Positions 38,734 to 47,726 are shown, numbered from the stretch's first letter. The stretch: 64,000 nt of DNA from Thermoleophilia bacterium SCSIO 60948 (GCA_021496505.1 CP053031.1:3154001-3218000), one strand, 5' to 3'. Program-made: numbers and translations. Notes: generated by a model from the sequence alone, not told the origin.

Positions 38734-40137
38734 ATGCGAACGGACTACCTGGTCGTAGGGGCAGGGACGAGCGGACTGGCCTTCGCCGACTCGCTGACGG
38801 CTGCGGCGCCCGAGGTCGACGTGACCCTCGTCGACCGGCGTCGTCACGTCGGCGGCCACTGGCGCGACACGTATCCGTTCGTGCGGCTGCACACACCGTC
38901 GAGCTACTACGGCGTCGACTCGCTGCCACTCGGCGAGGACCGGGTCTGCGACGACGGCTTCTACGAGCGGGCCGGAGCCGAGGAGCTCAAGGCCTACTTC
39001 CAGCTCGTCGCCCAACGGCTCGCGGCGACCGGAAGGGTCCGCCTGCTGACGGGCCACGAGCACCTGGGCCCGGACTCCGGCGAGGGCTCGGAGACGGTCC
39101 GCAACCTCGAGACCGGAGCCCTCGAGCACATCGCGGTCTCGCGCAAGGTCGTGGACGCTCGCTACCTCGAGGCCTCCGTGCCCGCGACGCACGAGCCGAG
39201 CTTCGAGGTCGATGCCGCCGCCGACGTGGTCCCGGTCGGCGAGCTCCCCGCGGCGGCGCGACCGGGCGCGCTCTACACGGTGCTCGGCGCCGGCAAGACG
39301 GCCGTCGACGCGTGCACCTGGCTGCTCGACAACGACGTCGACCCGGAGCGCATCCGGTGGGTCCGCCCCCGCGAGATGTGGTTCCACGACCGCGCCCAGT
39401 TCCAGCCCCTGGCGCAGGTGGGGGCGCTGATGGAGGGCATCGCGCAGGATGCCGAGGCCGCGGCACGGGCTTCCGACCTCGAGGATCTGCAGCTGAAGCT
39501 CGAGGAGAGCGGTCGGCTTCTCCGCATCGACACATCGGTGCCGGCCGAGATGTATCGGGGGACGATGTTGGACGGGGCCGAGCTGCGTTCGGTGCGCGAG
39601 ATCGGCGACGTGGTCCGGCTGGGGCGAGCGCGAAGGGTCGAGCCGGACCGGATCGTGCTCGAGCGAGGCGAGGTCGCAGCGGAGCCGGGGACGATCCACG
39701 TCGACTGCACGGCGGTGGGTCTGCGGAGCGCACCGCCGCGACCGGTGTTCGAGCCCGACCGGATCGTCCTCCAGCAGGTCCGCCACAACTCGCCGAGCTT
39801 CAACGCGGCACTGATCGGCAGGATCGAGGCGCGCGGCGGTGAGGCCGGGGAGAAGAACCGCCTCTGCCCGCCCAACCCGTTTCCGAGCAGCATCGGGGAT
39901 TACCCGAGGATGATCACCGACACGTGGAGGGCGGAGCGACGCTGGCTGGGTGATCCCGAGGTATCGGGCTGGGTCGCTCAGACCCGGCTCAACCTGCTCG
40001 GAGCGCTGCCCGATCACATCGGCGAGCCGCAGGCGGCCGACGCGGTCGGGCGCTTCGTGTCCAACGTCGGCGAAGCGGCCCAGCGGGCCAAGCGAATCGG
40101 CGGTCAGGCCTCGCTCGCCGGGCAGATGAGCCGGTAG
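38734..40137 (+). CDS. FAD/NAD(P)-binding oxidoreductase
   Basis: 467 residues with two dinucleotide-binding folds. First: YLVVGAGTSGLAFADSL with the ribose-binding Asp in LVDRR; second: LYTVLGAGKTAVDACTWLL at about 185-200. The stretch RDTYPFVRLHTPSSYYGVDSL resembles flavin-containing monooxygenases of the Baeyer-Villiger/FMO type, but the FMO fingerprint F-x-G-x3-H-x3-[YF/W] was not seen, so the reaction is left open. Start ATG 38734; a GTG at 38725 is possible (upstream spacing to GGTGGAG is short for the ATG). The 3' end overlaps the convergent helicase-nuclease gene by 34 bp. Confidence 0.85.
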   Translation: MRTDYLVVGAGTSGLAFADSLTAAAPEVDVTLVDRRRHVGGHWRDTYPFVRLHTPSSYYGVDSLPLGEDRVCDDGFYERAGAEELKAYFQLVAQRLAATGRVRLLTGHEHLGPDSGEGSETVRNLETGALEHIAVSRKVVDARYLEASVPATHEPSFEVDAAADVVPVGELPAAARPGALYTVLGAGKTAVDACTWLLDNDVDPERIRWVRPREMWFHDRAQFQPLAQVGALMEGIAQDAEAAARASDLEDLQLKLEESGRLLRIDTSVPAEMYRGTMLDGAELRSVREIGDVVRLGRARRVEPDRIVLERGEVAAEPGTIHVDCTAVGLRSAPPRPVFEPDRIVLQQVRHNSPSFNAALIGRIEARGGEAGEKNRLCPPNPFPSSIGDYPRMITDTWRAERRWLGDPEVSGWVAQTRLNLLGALPDHIGEPQAADAVGRFVSNVGEAAQRAKRIGGQASLAGQMSR

Positions 40138-43100
40138 TCGCACCACGAGCAGATCTCGTGTGATGGTCGCGGCTCGAAGTCCTGACTCTCGATCCCCCCG
40201 GCCACCTCGAGAACCGTTCGCTCGACGCGCTCGGCGTCGTCGGGCGCGGCCGGGGCCGGGACGCGGCTGTCGGCGAGCACGTACCAGTAGGAGCCCATCT
40301 CGGCGTCGACCTGCCAGGCCTCGCGCGCGGCGACCCGGTAGAGCGCGAGCTGGAGATCGCCGACGAGCTCCTCCTCGGACTTCTCCTGGCCGGTCTTGTA
40401 GTCGATCAACTCGTAGCCGCCTCCCGGCGCGCGGTCGACGCGGTCGACGCGGCCACGCAGCTGGTGGCGATCGATCGTGAACGAGAAGTTCCGTTCGAGC
40501 CAGACCGGCCGACGGCGCTCGACCTGCTGGCGCTCGACGTAACGGGCGAGCGCGGCGACGCCGCGGTCGCGGTACTGCAACTCGTCGTCGGAGGAGCCGA
40601 ATCCGGAGCGCCTCCAACCGGCCTCGAACAGGCCGAGGAGGCGCTCGATCTCCCCCGCCCCGGCTCCGTCGACCCCGCGCGTCTCGTGCATCTGCTCGGT
40701 GTGAAAGCGCTCGAGGACGTTGTGGAGCAGGATCCCGAAGCGCTGGTTGATCGTCGGCTCCTGGGGGATCGCGAAGACGCGAGCGAACTTGTACTTGAGC
40801 GGGCACGTTCGGTAGAGGTCGATGTCCGAGGCCGAGAGCGCGATGCCGTCCTTCGAGCGCGGGATGAACTCCTCGAGCGAGGGCTCGGTGCGGCTGCGGG
40901 CGAGCAGGCCGCGTGCGCTGCGCTCGCGCTCCTCCTCGGCGACGTAGGCGTCGAGCGCCGAGGCCTCCAGGGCGGCGCGCTGTTCGGGCGTCGCGATCCG
41001 GCGAAGCTGCTCGTTGATCGCGGCGAGAGTATCCGCCTGCGACTCCGTCGCCGGACTCTGGATCAGAGCCGAGAGCTTGATCAGCTCGAGGAAGCGGGCG
41101 ACCGCCCGGTCGACGTCGTGGGCGGTGTCGAGGCGCATCTCCGACAGGGCGCCGCCGGCCGACCAGGACGTCTCGAGCACCTCGTCGCGAATCATCCGGT
41201 AGGTGGCGTGAAGGCCCTCCGCCGGCCCGAAGAGCTGTTCTGTGTGCGTCTCCTCGCCGGCACCGAGCGCCTCGAGCGGTCGCGTGTAGAGCTGCGAGGG
41301 CGAGACGGAACCTCCGGCCTCGGGCCAGGAGAGGACGAGCGATCGCCGCGCCCGCGTCATCGCCACCCTGGCGAGGCGGATCCGGCGCTCGGCGGCGGCA
41401 TGCCCGGCGCCGTCGCCGCTCTGCTCGCCGGGCGTTCCACCACGCAGCTCGGGCGGGACCCAGCTCGCCTCCCAGGCGCGCGAGGCGATCGCGCCGCGGC
41501 GCAGGCCGAGCAGATACACGCGCTCGAACTCGAGGCCCTTCACCTGATCGGGCTCGGCGATCACGACGGCGCCGGGCGCCGGGCGCTCCGCCTCGCCCCC
41601 GCCGAGCTCACCCGCGTCGGCCACCGCGGTGATGTGGCGGACGAAGTCGCGCGAGCTGCCGCGCGGCTCACGCCGCATCCACTCGGCGGCCATCTCGGCG
41701 AGGCCCGAGAGGTTGACGAGTCGCTCGGCGGCCTCGGGGCTCGCCGCGAACAGCCGGTGGCGGCGGACCCCGACGCGTTCGATCAGCCGGCGCACGAACA
41801 CGTCGGCGCGCATCCGCTCCATCGCCGCCGCGGCGGCGCGGCGCAGTCGCAGGAAGGCCTGGAGGCGGTCACGCGCCTCGGGTCGGAGCTGCGGGCTCTC
41901 GAGCGCCGCCTCGACGGCCTCGACCATGTCGACCTTGCGGCGGCGGGCGATCATCGTCACCCGGGCGAGGTCTGCGGAGCGGAGCTCGATCGGCGGGCGA
42001 GTCAGCGCCCGCACCGCGGCCGGCGCATCGGACGGCGTGCTCAGCATCCGCAGCCACGCGAGCACGTCGCGGATCTCGGCGCGGCCGAAGAACGCGGCGT
42101 CGCCGACGTAGCGAAACGGGACCCCGCGCTCCTCGAGGCCGGCGGCCAGCACGCGGGTCTCGCTCCAACCCGAAGCTGAGAGGACGCAGATCTGTTCCGG
42201 CCGGCAGGCGCCGGCCGTCAGCAGCCCCGCCACCTCGTCGGCGAGCGCGTCGGCCTGCGCGCGCTCGCCGACGCAGCTCCAGAAGCGCACCTCGGGGTCG
42301 GCAGGATCGGCTTCGGCCACGTTCACGTCATCCGGCGCGACGTCGGCGACCCCGCCGTCGTCCAGCGCGGCGGTCACGCGGGCGATGCGCGCTCCGAACC
42401 GGACGGGCGCCGAGAGATCGATGCGCTCGAGCCGGTCGAACCGCGACTCGACGACCGCGAGCGCGGGCTCGGCGCCGTCGGGCCCCTCGACCGCCGTGCT
42501 CGGATCGCATGCCGCCACGAAGCCCTCGCCCTCGCCGACGAGCGCGACGATGACGTCGAGATCGAGCGGGCACGCGTCCTCGAGCTCGTCGACCAGCACG
42601 TGCGAGAACCGGTCGGTGAGGGCCTCGGCGATGTCGGGACGGTTGGCGAGCAGCCGCGCCAGCGTGCTGCGCAGATCGGCGGCGTCGAAGGCCCCGGAGG
42701 CGTGGAGGATCCGGTCGTGGGCCGAGAAGAGGTCCGCGAACTCGGCCTCGCGCCGTGCCTTCTCACGGCCCGCGGCGTCGCTCGCCTCGCGCCCGCCGAG
42801 CCGCGCCGCCTCCGCGACCGCACCGGGCGTCACGCCCTCGAGCTTCAGCGCGTCGATCCGAGCCAGGAGGCGGGAGAGCAAGCCGGTCGGGTTGCCGCGG
42901 ATCGCGTGCCGGCGGAGCGGCAGCTCGTCGATCCGCTCCAGCAGCATCGCCAGCCGATCGGTCGCGGCGACCGTGGTGAAGAACGGGTCGATCTCCGCTT
43001 CGATCGCGTACTCGCGCAGCAGCCGCTCGGCGAACTCGGCGTGGGTCAGGATCCAGAGCTCGCCATGCACCCTGCCGAGGAGCTCGTCGGCGCGCTCGCG

Positions 43101-43304
43101 AAGCGCGGTGCGCGCCGTTCGCCGGGCCGACAGCACGAGCACCTCCTCGACGGCGGCGCCGTCGCGGACGAGCGCGGCGTGGCGCCGGGCCAGCGCTTCC
43201 GTGCGGCCGCTGCCCGGCGGGCCGGTGACGAGGAGCGGCCCGTTGACATGCGTTATGACCCGCTGCTGCGGTTGGCTCGGCGTCAGCTCCCCTGGGTCAC
43301 CCAC
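40104..43304 (-). CDS. UvrD/RecB-like helicase-nuclease with Fe-S cluster, altered Walker A
   Basis: 1066 residues. Superfamily 1A helicase region (about 10-640): Walker A GPPGSGRT with Arg34 in place of the invariant Lys, Walker B VLVDELEDA, motif V DQVKGLEFERV and motif VI VAMTRARRSLVL. The C-terminal part is a PD-(D/E)xK nuclease (from about 830): GRVDRVD and ELIDYKTGQ carry D and D-x-K, and the Fe-S cysteines are in RTCPLKYKF and the final CSWCDYRLIC. This matches AdnB/AddB-type proteins. The usual AddA/AdnA partner is not adjacent. Lys-to-Arg in Walker A normally abolishes ATP hydrolysis, so this protein may be a nuclease/scaffold subunit. GTG start 43302-43304; the 3' end overlaps a convergent gene by 34 bp. 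Confidence 0.9.
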   Translation of the reverse strand: MGDPGELTPSQPQQRVITHVNGPLLVTGPPGSGRTEALARRHAALVRDGAAVEEVLVLSARRTARTALRERADELLGRVHGELWILTHAEFAERLLREYAIEAEIDPFFTTVAATDRLAMLLERIDELPLRRHAIRGNPTGLLSRLLARIDALKLEGVTPGAVAEAARLGGREASDAAGREKARREAEFADLFSAHDRILHASGAFDAADLRSTLARLLANRPDIAEALTDRFSHVLVDELEDACPLDLDVIVALVGEGEGFVAACDPSTAVEGPDGAEPALAVVESRFDRLERIDLSAPVRFGARIARVTAALDDGGVADVAPDDVNVAEADPADPEVRFWSCVGERAQADALADEVAGLLTAGACRPEQICVLSASGWSETRVLAAGLEERGVPFRYVGDAAFFGRAEIRDVLAWLRMLSTPSDAPAAVRALTRPPIELRSADLARVTMIARRRKVDMVEAVEAALESPQLRPEARDRLQAFLRLRRAAAAAMERMRADVFVRRLIERVGVRRHRLFAASPEAAERLVNLSGLAEMAAEWMRREPRGSSRDFVRHITAVADAGELGGGEAERPAPGAVVIAEPDQVKGLEFERVYLLGLRRGAIASRAWEASWVPPELRGGTPGEQSGDGAGHAAAERRIRLARVAMTRARRSLVLSWPEAGGSVSPSQLYTRPLEALGAGEETHTEQLFGPAEGLHATYRMIRDEVLETSWSAGGALSEMRLDTAHDVDRAVARFLELIKLSALIQSPATESQADTLAAINEQLRRIATPEQRAALEASALDAYVAEEERERSARGLLARSRTEPSLEEFIPRSKDGIALSASDIDLYRTCPLKYKFARVFAIPQEPTINQRFGILLHNVLERFHTEQMHETRGVDGAGAGEIERLLGLFEAGWRRSGFGSSDDELQYRDRGVAALARYVERQQVERRRPVWLERNFSFTIDRHQLRGRVDRVDRAPGGGYELIDYKTGQEKSEEELVGDLQLALYRVAAREAWQVDAEMGSYWYVLADSRVPAPAAPDDAERVERTVLEVAGGIESQDFEPRPSHEICSWCDYRLICPASEA

Positions 43305-43374
43305 ACCCCGAAAGCTAGCTTCGCGGGGGCCACCCGGGAAGCGGCCGCGAAGCGCCGATTAGCATCGGCGCCCG

Positions 43375-44226
43375 ATGGAGTTTCTCGATGCCGACTGGCT
43401 CGGATCGCTGCGGCGGATGACCGCCGAGATGCGCGGGCTGTTCGATGCCAAGCCGACGATCGCCGAGCGCACCGTCTACGAGGGCGTCGGCGAGGGCGGC
43501 GATCAGTCGCTCGAGCTCGACCGCCGCGCCGAGGACGTCGTCTTCGCCGAGCTCGACCGGATGCACGAACAGCACGGCCTCGGCTTCACGGCGATCTCCG
43601 AGGAGCGTGGCGAGGTCGTCTTCGGCGACGGCGAATCGCCGTGGCGGATCGTCATCGACCCGGTCGACGGGTCGATGAACCTGCGCCGCACGATCCCGGC
43701 CTATGCGCTCTCGGTCGCGTTCGCCCGTGGCGACTCGATGGCCGACGTCGAGCTCGGGTTCGTGCACGATTTCGGCCCCGACGAGGAATTCTGGGCACGG
43801 ACCGGCGAGGGCGCATGGCTCGACGGCCGCCGGATCGATGCCCGCGGTCCCGGCTACGGGCTCGAGGTCGTGGGCCTCGAGTCGGCTCAGCCGCGGCTGA
43901 TCGCACCGCTCGTCGAGGGACTCGATGGCAAGGCATTCCGGATCCGTTCCGTCGGCGCGATCGCGATCTCCGTCGTCAGCGTCGCGGCCGGCCGCTTCGA
44001 CGGCATGATGACCGCGCGCGACTGCCGTTCGGTCGACATCGCCGCTGCCCAGCTGATCTGCCGCGAGGCGGGCGCCGAGCTGGTCTTCCCGGGGATGGAG
44101 CTGGGCGAGGCGGGCCTGGGTCTCGACGCCCGCTACGGAGTCGCCGCGGCGCTCGATGCCGGGATGCTCGCGACGCTGCGCGAGGTGCTCGACGGCGCGA
44201 GCGCCGACGGCGGCGAGCAGAGGTGA
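43375..44226 (+). CDS. Inositol monophosphatase family protein
   Basis: 283 residues of the Li-sensitive metal-dependent phosphatase superfamily. Metal-binding motifs are AISEERGE (E), VIDPVDGSMNLRR (DPVDGS), and CRSVDIAAAQLICREAGA (D-I-A-A-A). Such proteins hydrolyse inositol phosphates, fructose-1,6-bisphosphate or NADP; the loop before DPVDGS is unusual (GESPWRI). The stop TGA overlaps the GTG of the zincin gene by 4 nt, suggesting the two are coupled. It is divergent from the helicase-nuclease gene by 70 bp. Confidence 0.9.
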   Translation: MEFLDADWLGSLRRMTAEMRGLFDAKPTIAERTVYEGVGEGGDQSLELDRRAEDVVFAELDRMHEQHGLGFTAISEERGEVVFGDGESPWRIVIDPVDGSMNLRRTIPAYALSVAFARGDSMADVELGFVHDFGPDEEFWARTGEGAWLDGRRIDARGPGYGLEVVGLESAQPRLIAPLVEGLDGKAFRIRSVGAIAISVVSVAAGRFDGMMTARDCRSVDIAAAQLICREAGAELVFPGMELGEAGLGLDARYGVAAALDAGMLATLREVLDGASADGGEQR

Positions 44227-45302
44227 AGGCGCCGATCGACTGGGCGCTGGCGAGGCGGATGTCGGCCGGCATCGCGTCGCTGGAGGCTCCCGGCCGTGGC
44301 CCGGCGACGCTGCCGATCGACGCCGACTGGATGCGCGAGACCTCGCGTGAGGTCGAGCCGCTCGTCGTCGCGGCGACGGGACTCGAGCCGCGTCGCGAGC
44401 TGCCCGGCGGTGAGCTGATCAGCCGCGCGGAATGGATCGATGTCGCGCTCGTCTCGCTGAAGGACGCCACCGCGCTGGTCGAGGAGGGGCTCGCCGAGAC
44501 CTCCGTGGGCGAGACCTCGGGCGGCCCCGGATTCCTGCGGCCCGTGGTCGGCGCCGTCGCCGCGGCCGAGATCGCAGCGGCACTCGGGCTGATCGCGCGC
44601 AAGGTCCTCGGCCAGTACGACATCGCGCTCGTCGGCCCGGAGCGCCCGCCGCGACTGCTCTATGTCGAGCCGAACCTGCTCGGGTCGATCTCCGAGCTCG
44701 GGTTCGAGCGCGCCCACTTCCTGCGCTGGGTGGCGCTCCACGAGGTGACGCACGCGGTGCAGTTCTCGAGCGTGCCGTGGCTTCGCGAGCACCTCTCGCA
44801 GATGGTCTCCGAGCTGATCGCGGGGACGAGCCGGCACGTCGGCGGCGAGGGCGGTGCCTCGGTCCTCTCGAAGCTCGCCTCCGCGCCACGTGAGACCGCC
44901 CGCGCGGCGCTTCGCGGGGAGCTCGTCAACGCGCTGGCCGGTCCTGAGAACGCGGCGCTGCTCGACCCCATCCAGGCGACGATGGCGGTCGTCGAGGGCC
45001 ACGCCGAGTGGACGATGGACGTCGCCGACGAGCAGGGCGAGTTCGCATCGCTGCGCGAGGGCCTCGAGTCGCGACGCGACCGCGGCGGTCTCGCCGCGAA
45101 CGTCCTCAGACTGCTCGGCTTCGAGCAGAAACTTCGCCAGTACAGGCTCGGCCGTGCGTTCTGCCTCGCCGTCGTCGATCACGCCGGCCCCGACGCGTTG
45201 CGGGCCGTCTGGGATCGACCCGAGAACCTGCCGACCCTCACCGAGCTCGAGGCGCCACGCGACTGGTGCGATCGGGTCGTCGGGGTGGGTTCCGGCGCCT
45301 AG
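44223..45302 (+). CDS. Zinc-dependent metalloprotease, DUF2342/F420-associated family
   Basis: 359 residues. The metallopeptidase motif is LHEVTHAVQF (H-E-x-x-H), followed by a second Glu/His-containing block, VVEGHAEWTMD; the N-terminus (RMSAGIASLEAPG) and the segment GLIARKVLGQYDIALVG are characteristic of the DUF2342 zincin family, annotated in actinobacteria as coenzyme F420 biosynthesis-associated. Physiological substrate is unknown. GTG start at 44223 overlaps the upstream stop. Its open frame extends back much further only by antisense continuity. Confidence 0.88.
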   Translation: MKAPIDWALARRMSAGIASLEAPGRGPATLPIDADWMRETSREVEPLVVAATGLEPRRELPGGELISRAEWIDVALVSLKDATALVEEGLAETSVGETSGGPGFLRPVVGAVAAAEIAAALGLIARKVLGQYDIALVGPERPPRLLYVEPNLLGSISELGFERAHFLRWVALHEVTHAVQFSSVPWLREHLSQMVSELIAGTSRHVGGEGGASVLSKLASAPRETARAALRGELVNALAGPENAALLDPIQATMAVVEGHAEWTMDVADEQGEFASLREGLESRRDRGGLAANVLRLLGFEQKLRQYRLGRAFCLAVVDHAGPDALRAVWDRPENLPTLTELEAPRDWCDRVVGVGSGA

Positions 45303-45431
45303 ACGGCCTGACCCGAACCGCTCGGCGCTCACCCGCCGAACCCATGATCCGAGTCCCCGGCGGGCGCCACGACGGCCGCGGACTGTGTGACGAGCCTCGC
45401 ACAGGAAGCTGGTTGGGCGACTACGCTTCCG

Positions 45432-45475
45432 GTAAGTAGCTTAGATGTAAGTAGCTTACGAAGGTGAGTACTTAC
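45432..45475. promoter_or_regulatory. Three GTAAG/CTTAC palindromes upstream of the H1-like gene
   Basis: Site 1 GTAAG-TAG-CTTAG (45432-45444), site 2 GTAAG-TAG-CTTAC (45447-45459), site 3 GTGAG-TA-CTTAC (45464-45475). Centres are 15 and 16-17 bp apart, in an AT-rich block in a very GC-rich region, 40 bp before the start at 45515. The repetition argues for a cooperative multi-site operator. An upstream start codon at 45464 would lie inside site 3, which favours 45515. Confidence 0.65.
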
Positions 45476-45514
45476 TGGAATCTTCCAACCGTCCCAGAGG
45501 GAAAAGAGGTCTCC

Positions 45515-46384
45515 ATGGCCACCGAGAGCAACTCCAACCGATCCACCCCCGCCCGCGCCGGCTCGACTCGCGCCAAGGCGAGCACCAACTCGCGCGGCAC
45601 CAAGACCGCCGCCAAGCGCTCGACGTCGGCCCGCTCGACCGTCAAGGCCTCGAGCTCGCGCTCGACCACGGCGAAGCGCTCGACCGCCACCTCGAAGCGC
45701 TCGACCGCCGCTTCGAAGCGCACCACCGCGCGTTCGACGAGCGCCCGTAAGCCGCGGACGACCACGCCCGCCGGCCGCAAGGCCGAGGTCAAGGCCGAGA
45801 CCGCCCAGCTCAAGGAGGGTGTCTCCAAGGTCCGCGGCAGCGTCGACACGACCGCCGTCAAGTCCGGCGTCACCCGCGTCCGCAACAGCGTCGACACCTC
45901 GCAGGTCAAGGCCGGCGTCACGCGCGTTCGCAACAGCGTCGACACCTCGCAGGTCAAGGAGGGCGTCACCAAGGCCCGCTCCGGCGCGACCGCGATCGTC
46001 CGCCAGCAGGCCGAGCGCGCACTCGACATCCCCGTCGGCGCGGCGCTGATCGCCCGCGAGCGGATCGAGGGCACCGTCGAGTCGCTGACCGACACCGCCA
46101 AGCGCAACGCCGAGCTCAAGAAGGTTCGCTCGCAGCTCGAGCGCGACCTGAACAAGTTCGAGCGTCGTGGCGGCCAGGCGCGTCGCAAGGCCACCCAGCG
46201 CGTCCGCAAGACCCGCAACCAGGTCGAGCGTGACGTCAAGTCCCGGCGCCGCGAGGTCGAGACCGAGGTCAAGCGCAACCGCAACCGCGTCGAGAAGGCG
46301 ATCAAGGAGAACCGCGATCGCGTCGAGGACGGCCTCAACAAGGCTCAGTCCGCGGTCAGCGAGCGTGTCTCCTCGCTCGTCTAG
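45515..46384 (+). CDS. Histone H1-like basic protein with coiled-coil
   Basis: 289 residues, strongly basic. Residues 1-90 are a Ser/Thr/Lys/Arg/Ala-rich tail (for example TAKRSTATSKRSTAASKRTT) like the tails of eukaryotic H1 and of bacterial H1-like proteins. Residues 106-153 are three near-identical 16-residue units (VRNSVDTSQVKAGVTR type). The rest is a long charged helix, rich in Arg/Glu/Lys, with GTVESLTDTAKRNAE and repeated R-x-x-V-E-x-x-[VI] heptads, likely a coiled coil. Start ATG 45515 with AGAGG upstream; an upstream GTG at 45464 would be inside the operator. Likely a nucleoid-associated or DNA-bridging protein; the operator upstream implies tight regulation. Confidence 0.82.
   Translation: MATESNSNRSTPARAGSTRAKASTNSRGTKTAAKRSTSARSTVKASSSRSTTAKRSTATSKRSTAASKRTTARSTSARKPRTTTPAGRKAEVKAETAQLKEGVSKVRGSVDTTAVKSGVTRVRNSVDTSQVKAGVTRVRNSVDTSQVKEGVTKARSGATAIVRQQAERALDIPVGAALIARERIEGTVESLTDTAKRNAELKKVRSQLERDLNKFERRGGQARRKATQRVRKTRNQVERDVKSRRREVETEVKRNRNRVEKAIKENRDRVEDGLNKAQSAVSERVSSLV
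45830..45973 (+). repeat. Three tandem 48-bp coding repeats in the H1-like gene
   Basis: Units at 45830-45877, 45878-45925 and 45926-45973 encode 16-residue units beginning VR-x-SVDT. Units 2 and 3 differ at few bases (three amino-acid differences at the end, AGVTR vs EGVTK), so they are recent duplicates; unit 1 is more diverged. The preceding segment LKEGVSK may be a decayed earlier copy. Confidence 0.85.
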
Positions 46385-46481
46385 GACCCCTTAGCCCGGG
46401 CCGCACTCGGAGAGGCGGCGCGCCCGGAGAAGCCTGCTCGCACTCATATCTCCGCGAGCAGGATGAGTACCTCTCCTCCCC

Positions 46482-46516
46482 GACCAGCGGGCCCTCACGG
46501 GCCCGCTGGTCTTTTT
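46482..46516 (+). terminator. Strong intrinsic terminator after the H1-like gene
   Basis: GACCAGCGGGCCC and GGGCCCGCTGGTC, a perfect 13-bp GC-rich stem with loop TCAC, followed by TTTTT (46512-46516). It ends the H1-like transcript 98 bp past its stop and lies only 38 bp before the Mrp start, so the mrp promoter must lie between 46516 and 46554 or overlap the hairpin. Confidence 0.92.
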
Positions 46517-46553
46517 CGTGGGGAAGAACCATGCGGCTTGCGAGAATGGGGGT

Positions 46554-47705
46554 ATGCCGACGCAAGAACAGGTGACCGAGGCGCTTCGCGCCGTCATCGA
46601 TCCGGAGCTCCGCCGCTCGATCGTGGACCTGGGGATGGTCCGCTCGATCGACATCCGCCCCGACGGCAAGGTCGAGGTCGTCGTCTCGCTGACGACGCCC
46701 GGCTGCCCGATCCGCTCGCACTTCTCCCAGGGCGTCGCGCGCGTGGTCTCCGAGCTCGACGGCGTCAACGAGGTCGGCGTCGGCTTCGACGTCCTCTCGG
46801 ACTCCGAGAAGCAGAACCTCCAGCAGGTACTCGGCCGCGGCCGGCTGCCGCAGGGCGCGCTCGCGAAGGTCAAGAACGTGATCTGCGTCGCCTCCGGCAA
46901 GGGCGGCGTCGGCAAGTCGACGATGACCGCGAACCTCGCTGCCGCGCTGCAGTCAGAGGGCAAGTCCGCGGGCGCCCTCGACTGCGACGTCTACGGCTAC
47001 TCGATGCCGCGGATGCTCGGTGTCTACGCCAAGCCCGAGGTCAACGGCGAGCGCAAGATCCTGCCGCTCGACGGGCCCGCCGGCGTCAAGGTCATGTCGA
47101 TCGGCTTCTTCCTCGAGCGCGACGCCGCGGTCGTGTGGCGCGGACCGATGCTCCACAAGGCGATCCAGCAGTTCCTCGAGGACGTCGCCTGGGACGACCT
47201 CGACTACCTGCTGCTCGATCTCCCGCCGGGGACCGGCGACGTGTCGATGACGCTCGCCCAGCTGCTCCCGCAGGCCAAGGTCCTGCTCGTCACGACGCCG
47301 CAGCCCGCGGCGCAGACAGTCGCGCGCCGCGCGGCGGACATGGCGTCGAAGGTCGACCTCGAGCTGATGGGCGTCGTCGAGAACATGTCCGGCTTCCAGA
47401 CGCCCGACGGCGAGCGCGTGCAGATCTTCGGCGAGGGTGGCGGCCAGCAGCTGGCCGACGAGCTCGACGTGCCGCTGCTCGGCAAGGTCCAGCTCTCGCC
47501 CGAGTTGCGCGAGCAGGCCGACGCGGGATTGCCGCTCGTGCTCTCCGACCCGGAGTCGCCGGCCGCGGTGTCGATCCGCCAGGCCGCGCGGGGCATCATC
47601 GCGATGACCCCGCAGGAGCTGCCGGTCATGCAGGCGGCCGAGCCGATGGCGACACCGGTCGCCGCCGCGATCTCGGGCACCGAGCTCAAGGTCGTCCAGG
47701 GCTAG
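46554..47705 (+). CDS. mrp: Mrp/NBP35-family P-loop ATPase (iron-sulfur carrier type)
   Basis: 383 residues. N-terminal MIP18 (DUF59) domain to about 80 with TTPGCPIRSHF; then the deviant Walker A of the ParA/MinD type (SGKGGVGKST), the switch DVYGYSMPRMLGV and DLPPGTGDVSMTL, and ENMSGFQTPDGERVQIFGEGGG (of which ENMSGFQTPDGE is shown). The CxxC that holds the Fe-S cluster in E. coli ApbC is missing at this point, as in many actinobacterial Mrp proteins. ATG at 46554. Likely role in Fe-S cluster transfer or a related assembly task; the missing CxxC leaves the cluster chemistry open. Confidence 0.93.
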   Translation: MPTQEQVTEALRAVIDPELRRSIVDLGMVRSIDIRPDGKVEVVVSLTTPGCPIRSHFSQGVARVVSELDGVNEVGVGFDVLSDSEKQNLQQVLGRGRLPQGALAKVKNVICVASGKGGVGKSTMTANLAAALQSEGKSAGALDCDVYGYSMPRMLGVYAKPEVNGERKILPLDGPAGVKVMSIGFFLERDAAVVWRGPMLHKAIQQFLEDVAWDDLDYLLLDLPPGTGDVSMTLAQLLPQAKVLLVTTPQPAAQTVARRAADMASKVDLELMGVVENMSGFQTPDGERVQIFGEGGGQQLADELDVPLLGKVQLSPELREQADAGLPLVLSDPESPAAVSIRQAARGIIAMTPQELPVMQAAEPMATPVAAAISGTELKVVQG

Positions 47706-47726
47706 GCCGCCCCTCGAATCGCGGCT

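Noticed and set aside
37675-40806. 1043-codon minus-strand frame across the PAC2 and FAD-protein genes
   Set aside because: Spans two plus-strand genes and an intergenic region; composition is that of antisense DNA.
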